A DNA stretch of 64,000 bases from an uncultured Enterorhabdus sp. (GTDB lineage Bacteria; Actinomycetota; Coriobacteriia; Coriobacteriales; Eggerthellaceae), in contig CANSQM010000002.1 of NCBI GenBank assembly GCA_947649205.1, positions 1 through 64,000 on the forward strand, written 5' to 3'. How positions within the stretch are numbered: position 1 is the stretch's first letter; the number at the start of each line of letters is the position of its first letter. The notes beneath the pieces were generated by a model that was not told the origin of the DNA, searched no databases, and saw nothing but the letters and a program-made list of their open reading frames with translations. The position numbers were made by a program, and so were the translations under genes. Positions 7,743-16,209 of the stretch are shown piece after piece.

Positions 7743-9068
7743 ATGGAGCGATTTGCCCTAAAAGACCTGGTTGCCTGGAAGAATTCGACCCATCGGCGCC
7801 CCCTGCTCGTACAAGGAGCGCGGCAGGTGGGCAAAACGTGGCTCATTAAGAAGTTCGGGCGCGACAATTTCGCGAAGGTCGCCTATGTGAACTTTCTTGA
7901 AGACGAGGCTCTGGTCCGGCAATTCGAGGGCGAGCTGGCTCCCTCAAGGCTGCTCGACGCCGTCACCCTGTACACCGGCGTCAACGCCAAGGACCCGAAT
8001 ACCCTCGTGGTGTTCGACGAGATCCAGGAATGCCCACGGGCACTCACGTCTCTCAAATCGTTCGCCGAACGCAGGCCCGAAACCGCCCTCATCGCTGCCG
8101 GTTCGCTTTTGGGGGTCGCCCTCCATCGGGGCACTTCCTTCCCCGTCGGGAAAGTTGACCACCTGTTCATCTATCCCATGACCTTTGATGAGTTCCTGAT
8201 TGCAACAGGCAATGAGCTCATGCTCAGCACCCTGCGCGAGGGCAATCTGGCCTTGGCCGCCTCCCTTTCCGAGCGCTACATAGAGCAGCTGCGCACCTAC
8301 TACTTCATCGGCGGCATGCCCGAGGTGGTTCAAACATTTTTGGATACGGGCAGCTTCAGCGAGGCACGGAAGCAGCAGAACCGGCTGCTCTTCGACTACG
8401 AGCACGATTTTTCCAAGTATGCCGACGCCGCCCTCGCTGAAAAAATACGGCTCGTGTGGAACTCTGCCCCCGGCCAGCTTGCCCGCGAGAACAAGAAGTT
8501 CGTCTACTCCGCGGTGCGCACCGGCGCCCGTGCCCGCGGCTACGAAGAGGCCATCCAGTGGCTCGTGGACGCAGGGCTGCTCCTGCGCGTCAACCGCATC
8601 ACGAAACCGGGGCTGCCCCTCTCCTCCTATGAGGACAGGGACGCTTTCAAGATCTATCTGTTCGACGTTGGACTTCTGGGCGCTGCAAGCCGCCTCGATG
8701 CCTCGGTTCTCGTTGACGGCCACAAACTGTTTTCCGAGTTCAAGGGTGCCCTTACGGAAAACTACGTATGCCAAGAGCTGGTGGCATCGGGCAAGGTGGT
8801 TCCCTACTATTGGTCGGCCGAGAACTCCTCGGGCGAAGTCGACTTCGTGTACGATTACGGCCGCTCCGTCGTAGCCGTCGAAGCGAAGGCGACCACGAAC
8901 CTGAAAGCGAAAAGCCTGCGCCTGTTCGTAGAGCGCAACCACCTCGGCCGCGGTCTGCGCCTGTCGCTTTCCCCCTTCAAGGAGCAAGACTGGGTGGTGA
9001 ACCTGCCCCTGTACGCCGCAGGTCTGCTACCTGAGTGGTTCAAGGAGCTCCAGGGGAACAACCGATAG
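7743..9068 (+). CDS. AAA-family ATPase with C-terminal DUF4143 (copy A)
   Basis: Cytosolic protein of 441 aa from the AAA_14 / DUF4143 family, whose cellular role is not established. The Walker A loop is GARQVGKTWLIKKF at about residues 22-35, Walker B is VVFDEIQECPRALTSL near residue 90, and a sensor-like AGSLLGVAL follows. The C-terminal DUF4143 part carries a restriction-endonuclease-like core, EVDFVYDYG then VVAVEAKA, near residues 365-385. The start ATG at 7743 follows AAAGGAGG. It sits directly behind iteron array A and is followed by a hairpin at 9067. Close in type to copy C at 60851. Likely an accessory gene acquired by transfer; autoregulation through the array is inference. Confidence 0.9.
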   Translation: MERFALKDLVAWKNSTHRRPLLVQGARQVGKTWLIKKFGRDNFAKVAYVNFLEDEALVRQFEGELAPSRLLDAVTLYTGVNAKDPNTLVVFDEIQECPRALTSLKSFAERRPETALIAAGSLLGVALHRGTSFPVGKVDHLFIYPMTFDEFLIATGNELMLSTLREGNLALAASLSERYIEQLRTYYFIGGMPEVVQTFLDTGSFSEARKQQNRLLFDYEHDFSKYADAALAEKIRLVWNSAPGQLARENKKFVYSAVRTGARARGYEEAIQWLVDAGLLLRVNRITKPGLPLSSYEDRDAFKIYLFDVGLLGAASRLDASVLVDGHKLFSEFKGALTENYVCQELVASGKVVPYYWSAENSSGEVDFVYDYGRSVVAVEAKATTNLKAKSLRLFVERNHLGRGLRLSLSPFKEQDWVVNLPLYAAGLLPEWFKELQGNNR

Positions 9069-9095
9069 GGCCCGAAGTGCGCGACTCCGGGCCCT
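9067..9095. terminator. GC-rich hairpin after ATPase copy A
   Basis: AGGGCCCG (9067-9074) pairs with CGGGCCCT (9088-9095), beginning at the stop codon of the ATPase gene. No T-run follows directly, so efficiency as a terminator is doubtful. Confidence 0.4.
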
Positions 9096-9174
9096 GGGAG
9101 AACGGCGAATTATTGTCCTTTTATTGCGAGGCCTTTTCAGCTGGACGTGAAACCCGCGCTACGCCTGTTTCCAC

Positions 9175-9215
9175 TATACTGGCTGCGAAGACTATTCGCG
9201 CTAACTCGAAGGAGG
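9175..9215 (+). promoter_or_regulatory. -10 box and ribosome site for the DUF3990 pair
   Basis: TATACT at 9175-9180 is followed 28 bases later by a strong ribosome site, GAAGGAGGT at 9208-9216. No clear -35 box is seen. The ribosome site points at a start codon around 9220-9228, which matters for the next gene. Confidence 0.5.
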
Positions 9216-9264
9216 TCCCGCGCTTCTCTACCATGGCTCGCGTCACAGCATTGACGGACCCATT

Positions 9265-9852
9265 GTGCCTATCAGCCGAGATCGGTGCGACTTCGGGCGG
9301 GGCTTCTACCTGGGCACCGAGCCCATGCAGCCGCTTACGCTGATCTGCGATTTTCCCGATGCGCGCCTGTACACCCTGGAACTCGATCTTGACGGCCTTG
9401 ATGTGCGCGAGCTTTCTGCCGACGCAACCTGGGCCCTCGTCGTCGCCTATTACCGCGGCAAGATGGAGCAGGCTCGAGGCACCGACCTCTATACGGCGAC
9501 GGCCGCCGTGCTTGAGGGAGCAGATGTCGCCATCGGGCCCATTGCCAACGACCGCATGTTCGTCATGCTCGATCGGTTCTTCAACGGGGACATCACCGAC
9601 GTCGCCCTTATAAAGAGCCTTTCCGCGCTGCAGCTGGGCAACCAGGTAGTAGCGCTCACCCAAGCCGCCTGCGATGCCATTCGCATCGTGGATGAGCGAG
9701 ACCTCAGCGAAGCCGAGCGGGCCGAGCTGATTGCCACGAACGAGGCGAACCGGGCCGAGGGAGTGGCTTTGGCCGAGCGTATCTGCCGCGACTATCGCCG
9801 TGAGGGGCGCTTCTTCGACGAGATATTGGAAGCTGGTGTTCCCCTTGGCTGA
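9265..9852 (+). CDS. DUF3990 protein (ADP-ribosyltransferase-like fold), start unclear
   Basis: The frame encodes the hallmark LYHGSRHSIDGPIVPISRDR then CDFGRGFYLGT from 9226 on, typical of DUF3990, a family placed in the ADP-ribosyltransferase-like fold clan. The first canonical start in frame is GTG at 9265, which would cut off the conserved LYHGS. The in-frame codons between the stop at 9202-9204 and LYHGS are CTC GAA GGA GGT CCC GCG CTT CTC, with no ATG, GTG or TTG, although a strong ribosome site lies right there. Either a non-canonical start is used or the start was mutated and the gene is decaying. The 195-aa product overlaps the next gene, suggesting a two-gene unit such as toxin-antitoxin. 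That is inference. Confidence 0.75.
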   Translation: MPISRDRCDFGRGFYLGTEPMQPLTLICDFPDARLYTLELDLDGLDVRELSADATWALVVAYYRGKMEQARGTDLYTATAAVLEGADVAIGPIANDRMFVMLDRFFNGDITDVALIKSLSALQLGNQVVALTQAACDAIRIVDERDLSEAERAELIATNEANRAEGVALAERICRDYRREGRFFDEILEAGVPLG

Positions 9853-10273
9853 CCTGCGATTGGACCAACGACAGCTGTGCGACATCCAAGGGCGGCTCTT
9901 CGAGCTGGCCCGCGCCAACGGCTACGATTGCCCCGCCTTTATCGCCGCCTTCATGGAGAGCGACGTAGCCCGGCGCATGGACGCAACGTTCGACTTTCTG
10001 CAATGGGCCGGCGAGGAATACCTGCTAGAAGAGCTGAACGACGAGGTGGGCGGCCTTCCCCGTGCCGGCACTACCTGGGGCCGCGAGCCCATGTACTGGA
10101 CTGGCTGGCTGTATCGCTTTTGGCACTACCTCACCGGCGAGACGAGCCGTGCTATCTATGCCACCGCCGACGCCGCCACCATGGGCGGCGCTTACCTCGG
10201 CATGCACACTCTCGACCCGGAAATGGCCATCGAGAACTTGAAGGAGCTGGCGGCGCAACGGTCGCAGGCCTAA
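9836..10273 (+). CDS. small partner protein of the DUF3990 gene
   Basis: About 145 aa, helical, no recognised domain. The N-terminal half (ELARANGYDCPAFIAAFMES, then FLQWAGEEYLLEEL) looks like a small helix bundle. The C-terminal half has an aromatic stretch, MYWTGWLYRFWHYLTGE, and ends with LGMHTLDPEMAIENLKE. The start is uncertain: GTG at 9836 or TTG at 9845, both overlapping the end of the DUF3990 gene and both with weak ribosome sites, so translational coupling is likely. The tight pairing suggests it neutralises or assists its neighbour. I infer an antitoxin-like role from context only. Confidence 0.7.
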   Translation: MFPLADLRLDQRQLCDIQGRLFELARANGYDCPAFIAAFMESDVARRMDATFDFLQWAGEEYLLEELNDEVGGLPRAGTTWGREPMYWTGWLYRFWHYLTGETSRAIYATADAATMGGAYLGMHTLDPEMAIENLKELAAQRSQA

Positions 10274-10376
10274 GCGATTTCCTTGCCCGTGCCTTTCAAA
10301 GCCATGGCTCTCCAGGCCGTTTAGCGGAAAGACTATCCTTCGAAGAAAGCGCTGAAGGGCGGCTATACGAACCGGA

Positions 10377-11759
10377 TTAAGCGGCCTTCCGCAGCTTGCG
10401 GGCGTAGGCGAAGGCGAGGGAGGCGCCGGTGAGGGCTATGGCGGCGGCTACGGCGAGGGCGCAGGCGAAGCCCTCCGCGCTGGCCTGAGCGGCCGGGGCG
10501 CCGGTGACGGCGAAGGCGGCCGTGGCGGCGCTCATGACGCCGATGTAGAGGGCCGGCCCCAGGCAGGCGGACAGCTGCACGGCCATGGACATGAGGGTGA
10601 CGCCGTGGGAATCCAGCTCGTTGGGCAAACGCCGCAGGCCGGCGGTCTGGGCCGGCGAGAGCACCATGCCCGTGCCGAGGTAGCCGAAGAAGATGCCCAC
10701 CGTGGCCGCGGCCACCGAGCCCGCGAGTGCCCCGCCGATGGTGACGAGAAGCCCCGCGGTGGCGATGCCGAGCCCTGCGGGCAGCACGGGCCATTCCCCG
10801 CGACGGTCAAGCACACGGCCCGACAGCACCGATGCCGTGGCGTTGGCCAGCACCGGTGCCACCATGAGCACGCCGGCGGTGCTGGCGGCCAGGCCCGCGG
10901 CCTCCTCGAAGTACAGCGGCGCCATGACCGAGAGCGAGAAGTAGGTCATCATGGTGATCATCACGAGCACGGCCGCCGGCCAGAAGGCGGCATGACGCAC
11001 CGGCTCCAGGGACACGAGCGGGCGGGTCAGGCGCACCTGGCGCCGGGCGAACCAGCCGAGGGCGAAGGCGGCGCCGATGAGGGCCGCAGCGCCCACCGCC
11101 GGGTGCAGGGCCACTTCCGAGAGGCCCACGGACAAAAGCGTCACGCCCGCGGCCACGAGCAGGGCCGAGGGCACGTCGAAGGGCTGGCGCTGCGCCTCGC
11201 GGCCGCCGCGCACCACGAAGGCGCCGGCCCCGGCCAGCAGCACCGCAGCGACCAGGGGCACCGTAAACACGCTGCGCCATCCCAGATCGCTCACCATGAA
11301 GCCGGTCACAATAGGGGCCGTGGCGGGACCGATGGTGATCATGGCCGAGCCGATGGCCAGGTAGGTGCCCATATTCTCGTGGGGCACGCGATCGACGATG
11401 ACGTTCATCATGAGCGGGATGAACACGCCGGTACCCAAGGCCTGCACGAGCCGCGCCACCAGCAACAGCGCGAAGTTCGGCGCCACGAGGCCGCCGAGCG
11501 AACCGACAATACTCAGCCCGGCGGCGGCAAAGAACAGTGCCCGCATGGTGAGGCGCCGGTACAGGTAGGCCATGCAGGTGACCACCACCGTGACGGCGAT
11601 CATGTAGCCGGTGACGAGCCACTGGGCTGTCACGGCATCCACGGCGAAATCACCCATGATGGACACCAGGGCCATGTTCACCAAATTCTCGTTGAAGCCA
11701 GCTAGAAACCCGCAGCCGTAGAACACCGCCAACAGCGCCTTGAGCGAGGGAGTGCGCAT
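10377..11759 (-). CDS. MFS drug/solute exporter, DHA2 type
   Basis: Inner-membrane proton-coupled exporter of 460 aa with about 14 hydrophobic segments, the length and topology of the EmrB/QacA group. The N-terminal segment contains NENLVNMALVSIMGDF and QWLVTGYMIAVTV, typical of helix 1-2 of DHA2 carriers, and the motif-C-like AMITIGPATAPIVTGFM is near residue 145. The start at 11759 follows GAGGAAAGGAAGGCCC. A TACACT -10 candidate lies about 110 bases upstream on the minus strand. It is downstream of the LuxR gene at 12053 on the same strand, but the 293-bp gap suggests its own promoter. Substrate unknown. Confidence 0.88.
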   Translation of the reverse strand: MRTPSLKALLAVFYGCGFLAGFNENLVNMALVSIMGDFAVDAVTAQWLVTGYMIAVTVVVTCMAYLYRRLTMRALFFAAAGLSIVGSLGGLVAPNFALLLVARLVQALGTGVFIPLMMNVIVDRVPHENMGTYLAIGSAMITIGPATAPIVTGFMVSDLGWRSVFTVPLVAAVLLAGAGAFVVRGGREAQRQPFDVPSALLVAAGVTLLSVGLSEVALHPAVGAAALIGAAFALGWFARRQVRLTRPLVSLEPVRHAAFWPAAVLVMITMMTYFSLSVMAPLYFEEAAGLAASTAGVLMVAPVLANATASVLSGRVLDRRGEWPVLPAGLGIATAGLLVTIGGALAGSVAAATVGIFFGYLGTGMVLSPAQTAGLRRLPNELDSHGVTLMSMAVQLSACLGPALYIGVMSAATAAFAVTGAPAAQASAEGFACALAVAAAIALTGASLAFAYARKLRKAA

Positions 11760-12052
11760 GGGCCTTCCTTTCCTCAGTATCCGAACCGTGAAGCGCGGCG
11801 GAACCCAGGGAACGGCCGCAGGCAGCGTAGATACGAGGAAGAATCCTCGCCGCGTTCTGCAAGCCGCTAGTGTAGCGCAAAAGGGCCGCCCGCCACGGAA
11901 TCGTCACAGACAGACAGCGCGAACGTTTCCGCACCGACGCGCGCATTCGGTCGCCCGAAGACAGCCAAGATCCCTCCGATACCTTGCTCGGAGAAGTCGT
12001 TTCTCTTTATCACTTCTTTATCAAACGGCTTGAGGCCGGGCTCGTGGGAGCA

Positions 12053-13573
12053 TCAGTGCGACTGCTCCTCGAGCCAGAAGGCGTCGAAGGCGTCCATGAG
12101 TTCCATGCGGGAGTGGACATCGCACTTGCGGTAGATGCTGTGGACGTGAGCACGCACGGTGGACTCGGCGATGAACAGTTTCTCGGCGGCGAAGCTGGTG
12201 GTGCGACCGGCCAGCAGAAAGGCGGCCACCTCCGCCTCGCGCCGCGAGAGGCCCCGGGCCTCGGCAAAAGCCACAGCCGCCTCCTCGCGGGTTGGGCCCT
12301 CGGCGCCATGCTCGGCGAGAGCGCGATCGTCAGCCACCGAGGCCAGGGAGGCGAGATCGCGTTCGGTGAACACGACGGATACGGCCAGAAGGGCCGCGAA
12401 CAGGCCCAGCGCCACGAGGAACGCCACGGTGGCGTGCATCCCCGCCGCCGTGGCTGCGGCGAACACGACAAGCCATCCGGCGAACATGCCGACGGTGATG
12501 GCGAGCCGGGCGGCGGCCATCACCCGCAAAAGCGACGAGTCGTTGGCCTTCACCACGTTGCAGCAGTCGTTCAGCACGAGTAGCTCGAACAGCACGTAAC
12601 CGAGCGCCACGCAAAAACCGCCCACGGCATCGGGCAGTACCGGCACCACCATGAGCAGAAACCCGAGCCCCATGAGCGGGGCCACGGCGCGGTAAAGGGC
12701 ATAGGGCCGCTCGGGGTGGCGGGAAGTTTTGAAGAAGGCGAGGCAGATGAGCCCGAGCGCGATCATGGCCACGGGCTCCACCGTGAACGACGCCTCGGGG
12801 CCGGCGAACAGCACGATGCCGCAGGAAACGGAGAACGCGAAGGAGTACAGCACGAGGCCCCCGGCGGCCCGCACCTGCTGAGAGCGGCCCACCATGCGGG
12901 CCCGAGCCGCAGCCCAAGGACCAGCGGCCGCCTCCCCCGCCGCGGCCGGCACGCCCTCGCCTGCGACCTCGGCCCCCACCGCGGCCCCCTCCGCAGCGCC
13001 GAACAGGTTCTCACCCGTGCGGGCGGCGTTCAAGCGCTGCGAGAGCACGAAGGCCGCTCCCGACAGCACGGGGAACAGCACCGCCGCAGCGGCCATGGCG
13101 TTGAAGCCGAGGGCTACCGTCAGAAGGAAGAGCACCGAGCCGATGGCGTAGGCGCCCACGAGCAGCACAAACGTCTCGCCTAGCTTCATGTAGCCGAAGA
13201 AGCACAGCCACAGAAGGAACATGCACACCTCGCCGAGGGCGGCCGCGACGGCCGAAGCGCTCGCCGCCGCCGGCACCGCTCCGGCCGCCAGCACCAAGGG
13301 CGCCGAAACAGCACTGGCGATCACGCCCGTGCCGAGCAGCGCCCACTGGCCCGCCCGGGTAGCCAGCGGACGGGCCGCCACCAGGGCCGCAACGAGTCCA
13401 AGAGCCCGCACCGATAACTCCATCATCTCAAAGGGCGCGCCGCCGAAACCCGTCGGCGCCCCGATGAGCGGCGAGGGCGTCACCCCCGCCAGAAACAGCC
13501 ATGCCCAGAAAAACCCGAACCCGAGAAACCGCACGGGAAAGAGGTTCCCGTCTGCGCCCCTATCGGTTGCCAT
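12053..13573 (-). CDS. membrane-bound LuxR-family regulator
   Basis: One-component regulator of 506 aa. About 12 hydrophobic segments fill residues 15-420, with an Ala/Glu-rich break near residues 195-235. A LuxR/GerE helix-turn-helix ends the protein: LSRREAEVAAFLLAGRTT, then ESTVRAHVHSIYRKCDVHSR. The architecture is common in Eggerthellaceae next to oxidoreductase operons. The start is ATG at 13573 with GGAG 8 bases before it, chosen over the ATG at 13597. It is divergent from molybdoenzyme operon 1, with a 266-bp shared control region, so it is the likely regulator of that operon. The effector is unknown; sensing a respiratory substrate is inference. Confidence 0.88.
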   Translation of the reverse strand: MATDRGADGNLFPVRFLGFGFFWAWLFLAGVTPSPLIGAPTGFGGAPFEMMELSVRALGLVAALVAARPLATRAGQWALLGTGVIASAVSAPLVLAAGAVPAAASASAVAAALGEVCMFLLWLCFFGYMKLGETFVLLVGAYAIGSVLFLLTVALGFNAMAAAAVLFPVLSGAAFVLSQRLNAARTGENLFGAAEGAAVGAEVAGEGVPAAAGEAAAGPWAAARARMVGRSQQVRAAGGLVLYSFAFSVSCGIVLFAGPEASFTVEPVAMIALGLICLAFFKTSRHPERPYALYRAVAPLMGLGFLLMVVPVLPDAVGGFCVALGYVLFELLVLNDCCNVVKANDSSLLRVMAAARLAITVGMFAGWLVVFAAATAAGMHATVAFLVALGLFAALLAVSVVFTERDLASLASVADDRALAEHGAEGPTREEAAVAFAEARGLSRREAEVAAFLLAGRTTSFAAEKLFIAESTVRAHVHSIYRKCDVHSRMELMDAFDAFWLEEQSH

Positions 13574-13617
13574 AGTGCCCGCTCCTCTCCCCTTCACGGG
13601 GCATTCCCATAGCTAAA

Positions 13618-13769
13618 CACCCTCCACCTGCGGTTTCACCGAACCTAAGCGTTTTGGTGGAGGGGAATATTGCCGTTTTTACAGCGTTTAGGAGAATGTT
13701 CAGCACCCCTTTGTCCGCGTAACCTTGCCTGCCAAGGGAGGCTCGAAATGACGAGTGGATGAGCCTCCC
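13618..13769. promoter_or_regulatory. shared control region of the LuxR gene and molybdoenzyme operon 1
   Basis: Two dyads stand out: CCCTCCACC near 13621 facing GGTGGAGGG near 13654, and a perfect 9-bp stem GGGAGGCTC (13736-13744) / GAGCCTCCC (13761-13769). The region is AT-richer than its flanks (GGGGAATATTGCCGTTTTTAC at 13661-13681, of which the centre resembles a -10). The second stem lies in the probable leader of the operon and could be an attenuator or operator. Confidence 0.4.
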
Positions 13770-13839
13770 GCAGTGTACCAGAAACCCCTTGCCGCCGTCT
13801 TGCGGCAGCTTCGGGCAATCACGGAAGAGGAGACGCGTG

Positions 13840-14469
13840 ATGGGGAAGAAGGAGAAGGACACCAACGCCACGGCCCCGGGTCTGAGCCGGCGGTCCCTGG
13901 TCGGCGGGGCTGTCATGGCCGCTGGACTGGTGGCCTTCGGAGGCGCTACCGTGGCCTTCGGCGGTGAGATCGAGTCGTTGCGACCGCCCGGAGGCCAGGA
14001 CGCCGATCGGTTCTGGGGCGCCTGCATCCGCTGCGACCGCTGCCGGGCGGCCTGTCAGCTCACCGCCATCGGCGTGGAGGGACTGACCCCCGGCATCATC
14101 GGGGCGCGGCTGCCCCTGATGGACTTCCGCGAGGGCTACTGCGACATGTGCAACGGCGAGTACCGCTGCATCGCCGCCTGCCCCACCGGAGCGCTCACGA
14201 CCTTCGACCCTTACGTGGACAAGATCGGCATGGCCGTGGTGAACGAGGACGAGTGCCAGCTGTTCGGCATCTCGGGCACCTGCAACGCTCCCTGCATCGA
14301 TGCCTGCACTTGGGATGCCCTGGCCCTGGATGGGCATGGGCGCCTGGTGGTGGACGAGGAACGCTGCAACGGCTGCGGTGCCTGCGAGTACGTGTGCCCC
14401 ACGAGCGCCTACCGCAACTACGACGCCAGCAACCGGCGCGGCATCAACGTGGAGGTGTGGCATGGCTAA
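13840..14469 (+). CDS. NapG-like Tat-exported ferredoxin with four [4Fe-4S] sites
   Basis: Electron carrier of 209 aa on the outer face of the membrane. A twin-arginine motif (LSRRSLVGG) near residue 17 precedes a hydrophobic stretch. Four cysteine clusters follow: CIRCDRCRAAC, CDMCNGEYRCIAAC, a CQLFGISGTCNAPC-CIDAC type group, and CNGCGACEYVCP. This is the NapG/MauM arrangement, which partners NapH to pass electrons from menaquinol. The start is ATG at 13840 after GAGGAGACGCGTG. It overlaps the NapH-like gene by 8 bases. It heads operon 1, so it probably supplies electrons to the molybdoenzyme, possibly alongside the C anchor. Confidence 0.88.
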   Translation: MGKKEKDTNATAPGLSRRSLVGGAVMAAGLVAFGGATVAFGGEIESLRPPGGQDADRFWGACIRCDRCRAACQLTAIGVEGLTPGIIGARLPLMDFREGYCDMCNGEYRCIAACPTGALTTFDPYVDKIGMAVVNEDECQLFGISGTCNAPCIDACTWDALALDGHGRLVVDEERCNGCGACEYVCPTSAYRNYDASNRRGINVEVWHG

Positions 14470-15499
14470 GGCGAAGACCACCGGAAAGACCGTTCAGTCT
14501 CCCAAGCCGTCGAAGAAAGAAGGCCGTTCGAAGGTGAGCCGCGTGCGCCGGTATGTCCCGGGCATCGTATTCGCTCTCCTCCTGATCGGGCTGGTGACGG
14601 GCGTCGGCTCGGGCACCCTCTGCTCGGTGGGCTACGAGTCCATCGCGGCGGTATGCCCCCTGGGCGCGTTGGAGTCGCTCTTCGGCGCTGGAACCTTCGT
14701 AGCCCGAGCCCTCATCATCCTGGTCGTGGCCGCCGTGGTGGTGCTGCTCGTGGGCAAGGCCTTCTGCAGCTGGGTGTGCCCCATCCCGCCGCTGGATCGG
14801 TTCCTGTCGGGCAAAAAGCGCCGCGAAGCCGACAAGGCGGCCCGCACCGAGGCAGCCCAGCATGTGAGCACACGGCTAACCGGGTGCGCAAGTTGCGCGG
14901 GATGCCAAGACAGCACCGGCGGCGAGGGCGTGAAGAACACCGGCGCCAGTACCGGCACCGACGCCAACGGCTTCGCAATGGCCGAAGGCTCCTCGCCGAA
15001 GAAGCGGCGGTTCGCGAAGGTGGACGGCCGCCACGTGGTGCTCGGCGGCTCGCTGGTGTCGGCGGCGGTGTGCGGGTTCCCCGTGTTCTGCCTCATCTGC
15101 CCGGTGGGCCTCACGTTCGCCACGGCCATCGCCCTCTACCGCCTCGTCGGGTTCAACGAGCCCACGCTGGACCTCATCGTGTTCCCCCTCATCATCGTGG
15201 CCGAGCTCACGCTGCTGCGGAAGTGGTGCCACCGCTTCTGCCCCATCAGCGCCCTCATGGCGCTTCTGGCCAACTTCAACAAGGCCACGCGCCCCAAGAT
15301 CGACCCCAACCTCTGCCTGCGCAAAGATGGCACGCCCTGCACCGTGTGCGCCACCGTCTGCCCCGAGTTCATCGACCCGGCGGGGGATCTGGGAAACAGG
15401 GCCCTGGCCGAGTGCACCCGCTGCGGCCAGTGCGCCGAGGCCTGCCCCACCGACGCCATCCGCTTCACGAAGAAAGGACTGACCCGTGGAAACCGCTAG
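14462..15499 (+). CDS. NapH-like membrane Fe-S quinol dehydrogenase
   Basis: Integral membrane protein of 345 aa. It has four main hydrophobic segments, the two NapH cytoplasmic-side signatures CSWVCPIPPLDRF near residue 102 and FCLICPVGLTF near residue 212, and KWCHRFCPISALM near residue 258. A C-terminal ferredoxin region follows (CTVCATVCPEF, then CTRCGQCAEACPTDAI). A Cys-rich insert (CASCAGC) with a Gly/Thr-rich linker at residues 140-175 is unusual. It is thought to oxidise menaquinol and pass electrons to the NapG-like partner. The start ATG overlaps the previous stop, indicating coupled translation. Confidence 0.88.
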   Translation: MAKAKTTGKTVQSPKPSKKEGRSKVSRVRRYVPGIVFALLLIGLVTGVGSGTLCSVGYESIAAVCPLGALESLFGAGTFVARALIILVVAAVVVLLVGKAFCSWVCPIPPLDRFLSGKKRREADKAARTEAAQHVSTRLTGCASCAGCQDSTGGEGVKNTGASTGTDANGFAMAEGSSPKKRRFAKVDGRHVVLGGSLVSAAVCGFPVFCLICPVGLTFATAIALYRLVGFNEPTLDLIVFPLIIVAELTLLRKWCHRFCPISALMALLANFNKATRPKIDPNLCLRKDGTPCTVCATVCPEFIDPAGDLGNRALAECTRCGQCAEACPTDAIRFTKKGLTRGNR

Positions 15500-16166
15500 C
15501 ATGCCCGCGCCTCGCCCCGACGACGCCAGCGCCGAGGCCACCTTCGAAGAGGCCGTGGCGTCCCTCACCGAAACGGTGAACCGGGCGCCCCTGCACCGCG
15601 AGATCTTCCTGAAGCTCCTCGCCTTCTGCACCACCCAACGTCCGCTGGCCGAGGCCGAGGAAGCGGCCCGGGGCTGCCCCGAGTTCGCCTCGGTGGCCCA
15701 AAGCCCCTACCGACTCATCCGCACCCTCGTGCACGCCGGCGGCCTGTACTGGCTGGAACTGGACGAGACCGGCACGCCGCTCACACTCCAGTTTAAGGCG
15801 GGCCTCACCCCCGACGAGATCGAGGACGCCACCTTCGCCTACGCCGTGGTGACCACGCCGGTCGGCGAGCAGGTGGCCGACGACCTCGCCCCCGAAAAGC
15901 GGCTGCGGCGCCTGTTCGACCTCGTACCCCAGCGGATGGGCACCTACCTGGACCTCATGGATTTCTGCCGCGAGCAGCGTACCTTCAAGGAGATCGAGGC
16001 GCTGCTGCGCGCCCGGCCCGCCACCACCTTCGCGAGCACCGCATCAAGCCAACCCTTGCAGCCGAGCTTCTTCGTGGACGCACTGGAACGCTCGGGCGGC
16101 CTTGCCTGGAACGATGGATGGAAGATCACAGAGAGGGGAATGAAGATTCTGCAAGAACTGAGCTAG
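15486..16166 (+). CDS. helix-rich accessory protein of the molybdoenzyme operon
   Basis: 226-aa soluble protein with no named domain that I recognise. Two similar helical units are visible (TVNRAPLHREIFLKLLAFC, and LVPQRMGTYLDLMDFCRE), each followed by a predicted winged-helix-like end (LIRTLVHAGGLYWLELDE; FVDALERSGGLAWNDG). The same two-unit layout and a similar C-terminal WKIT-E/WQLT-D motif occur in the protein at 42454, which also lies beside a TorD gene. The start is GTG at 15486 after GAAAGGACTGACC, overlapping the NapH-like stop by 14 bases. The position suggests a maturation or regulatory role for the molybdoenzyme; this is inference. Confidence 0.7.
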   Translation: METASMPAPRPDDASAEATFEEAVASLTETVNRAPLHREIFLKLLAFCTTQRPLAEAEEAARGCPEFASVAQSPYRLIRTLVHAGGLYWLELDETGTPLTLQFKAGLTPDEIEDATFAYAVVTTPVGEQVADDLAPEKRLRRLFDLVPQRMGTYLDLMDFCREQRTFKEIEALLRARPATTFASTASSQPLQPSFFVDALERSGGLAWNDGWKITERGMKILQELS

Positions 16167-16209
16167 ACCGACCGCACCACCCCGAGAGACGAAAGAAAGA
16201 GAGGAAGCG

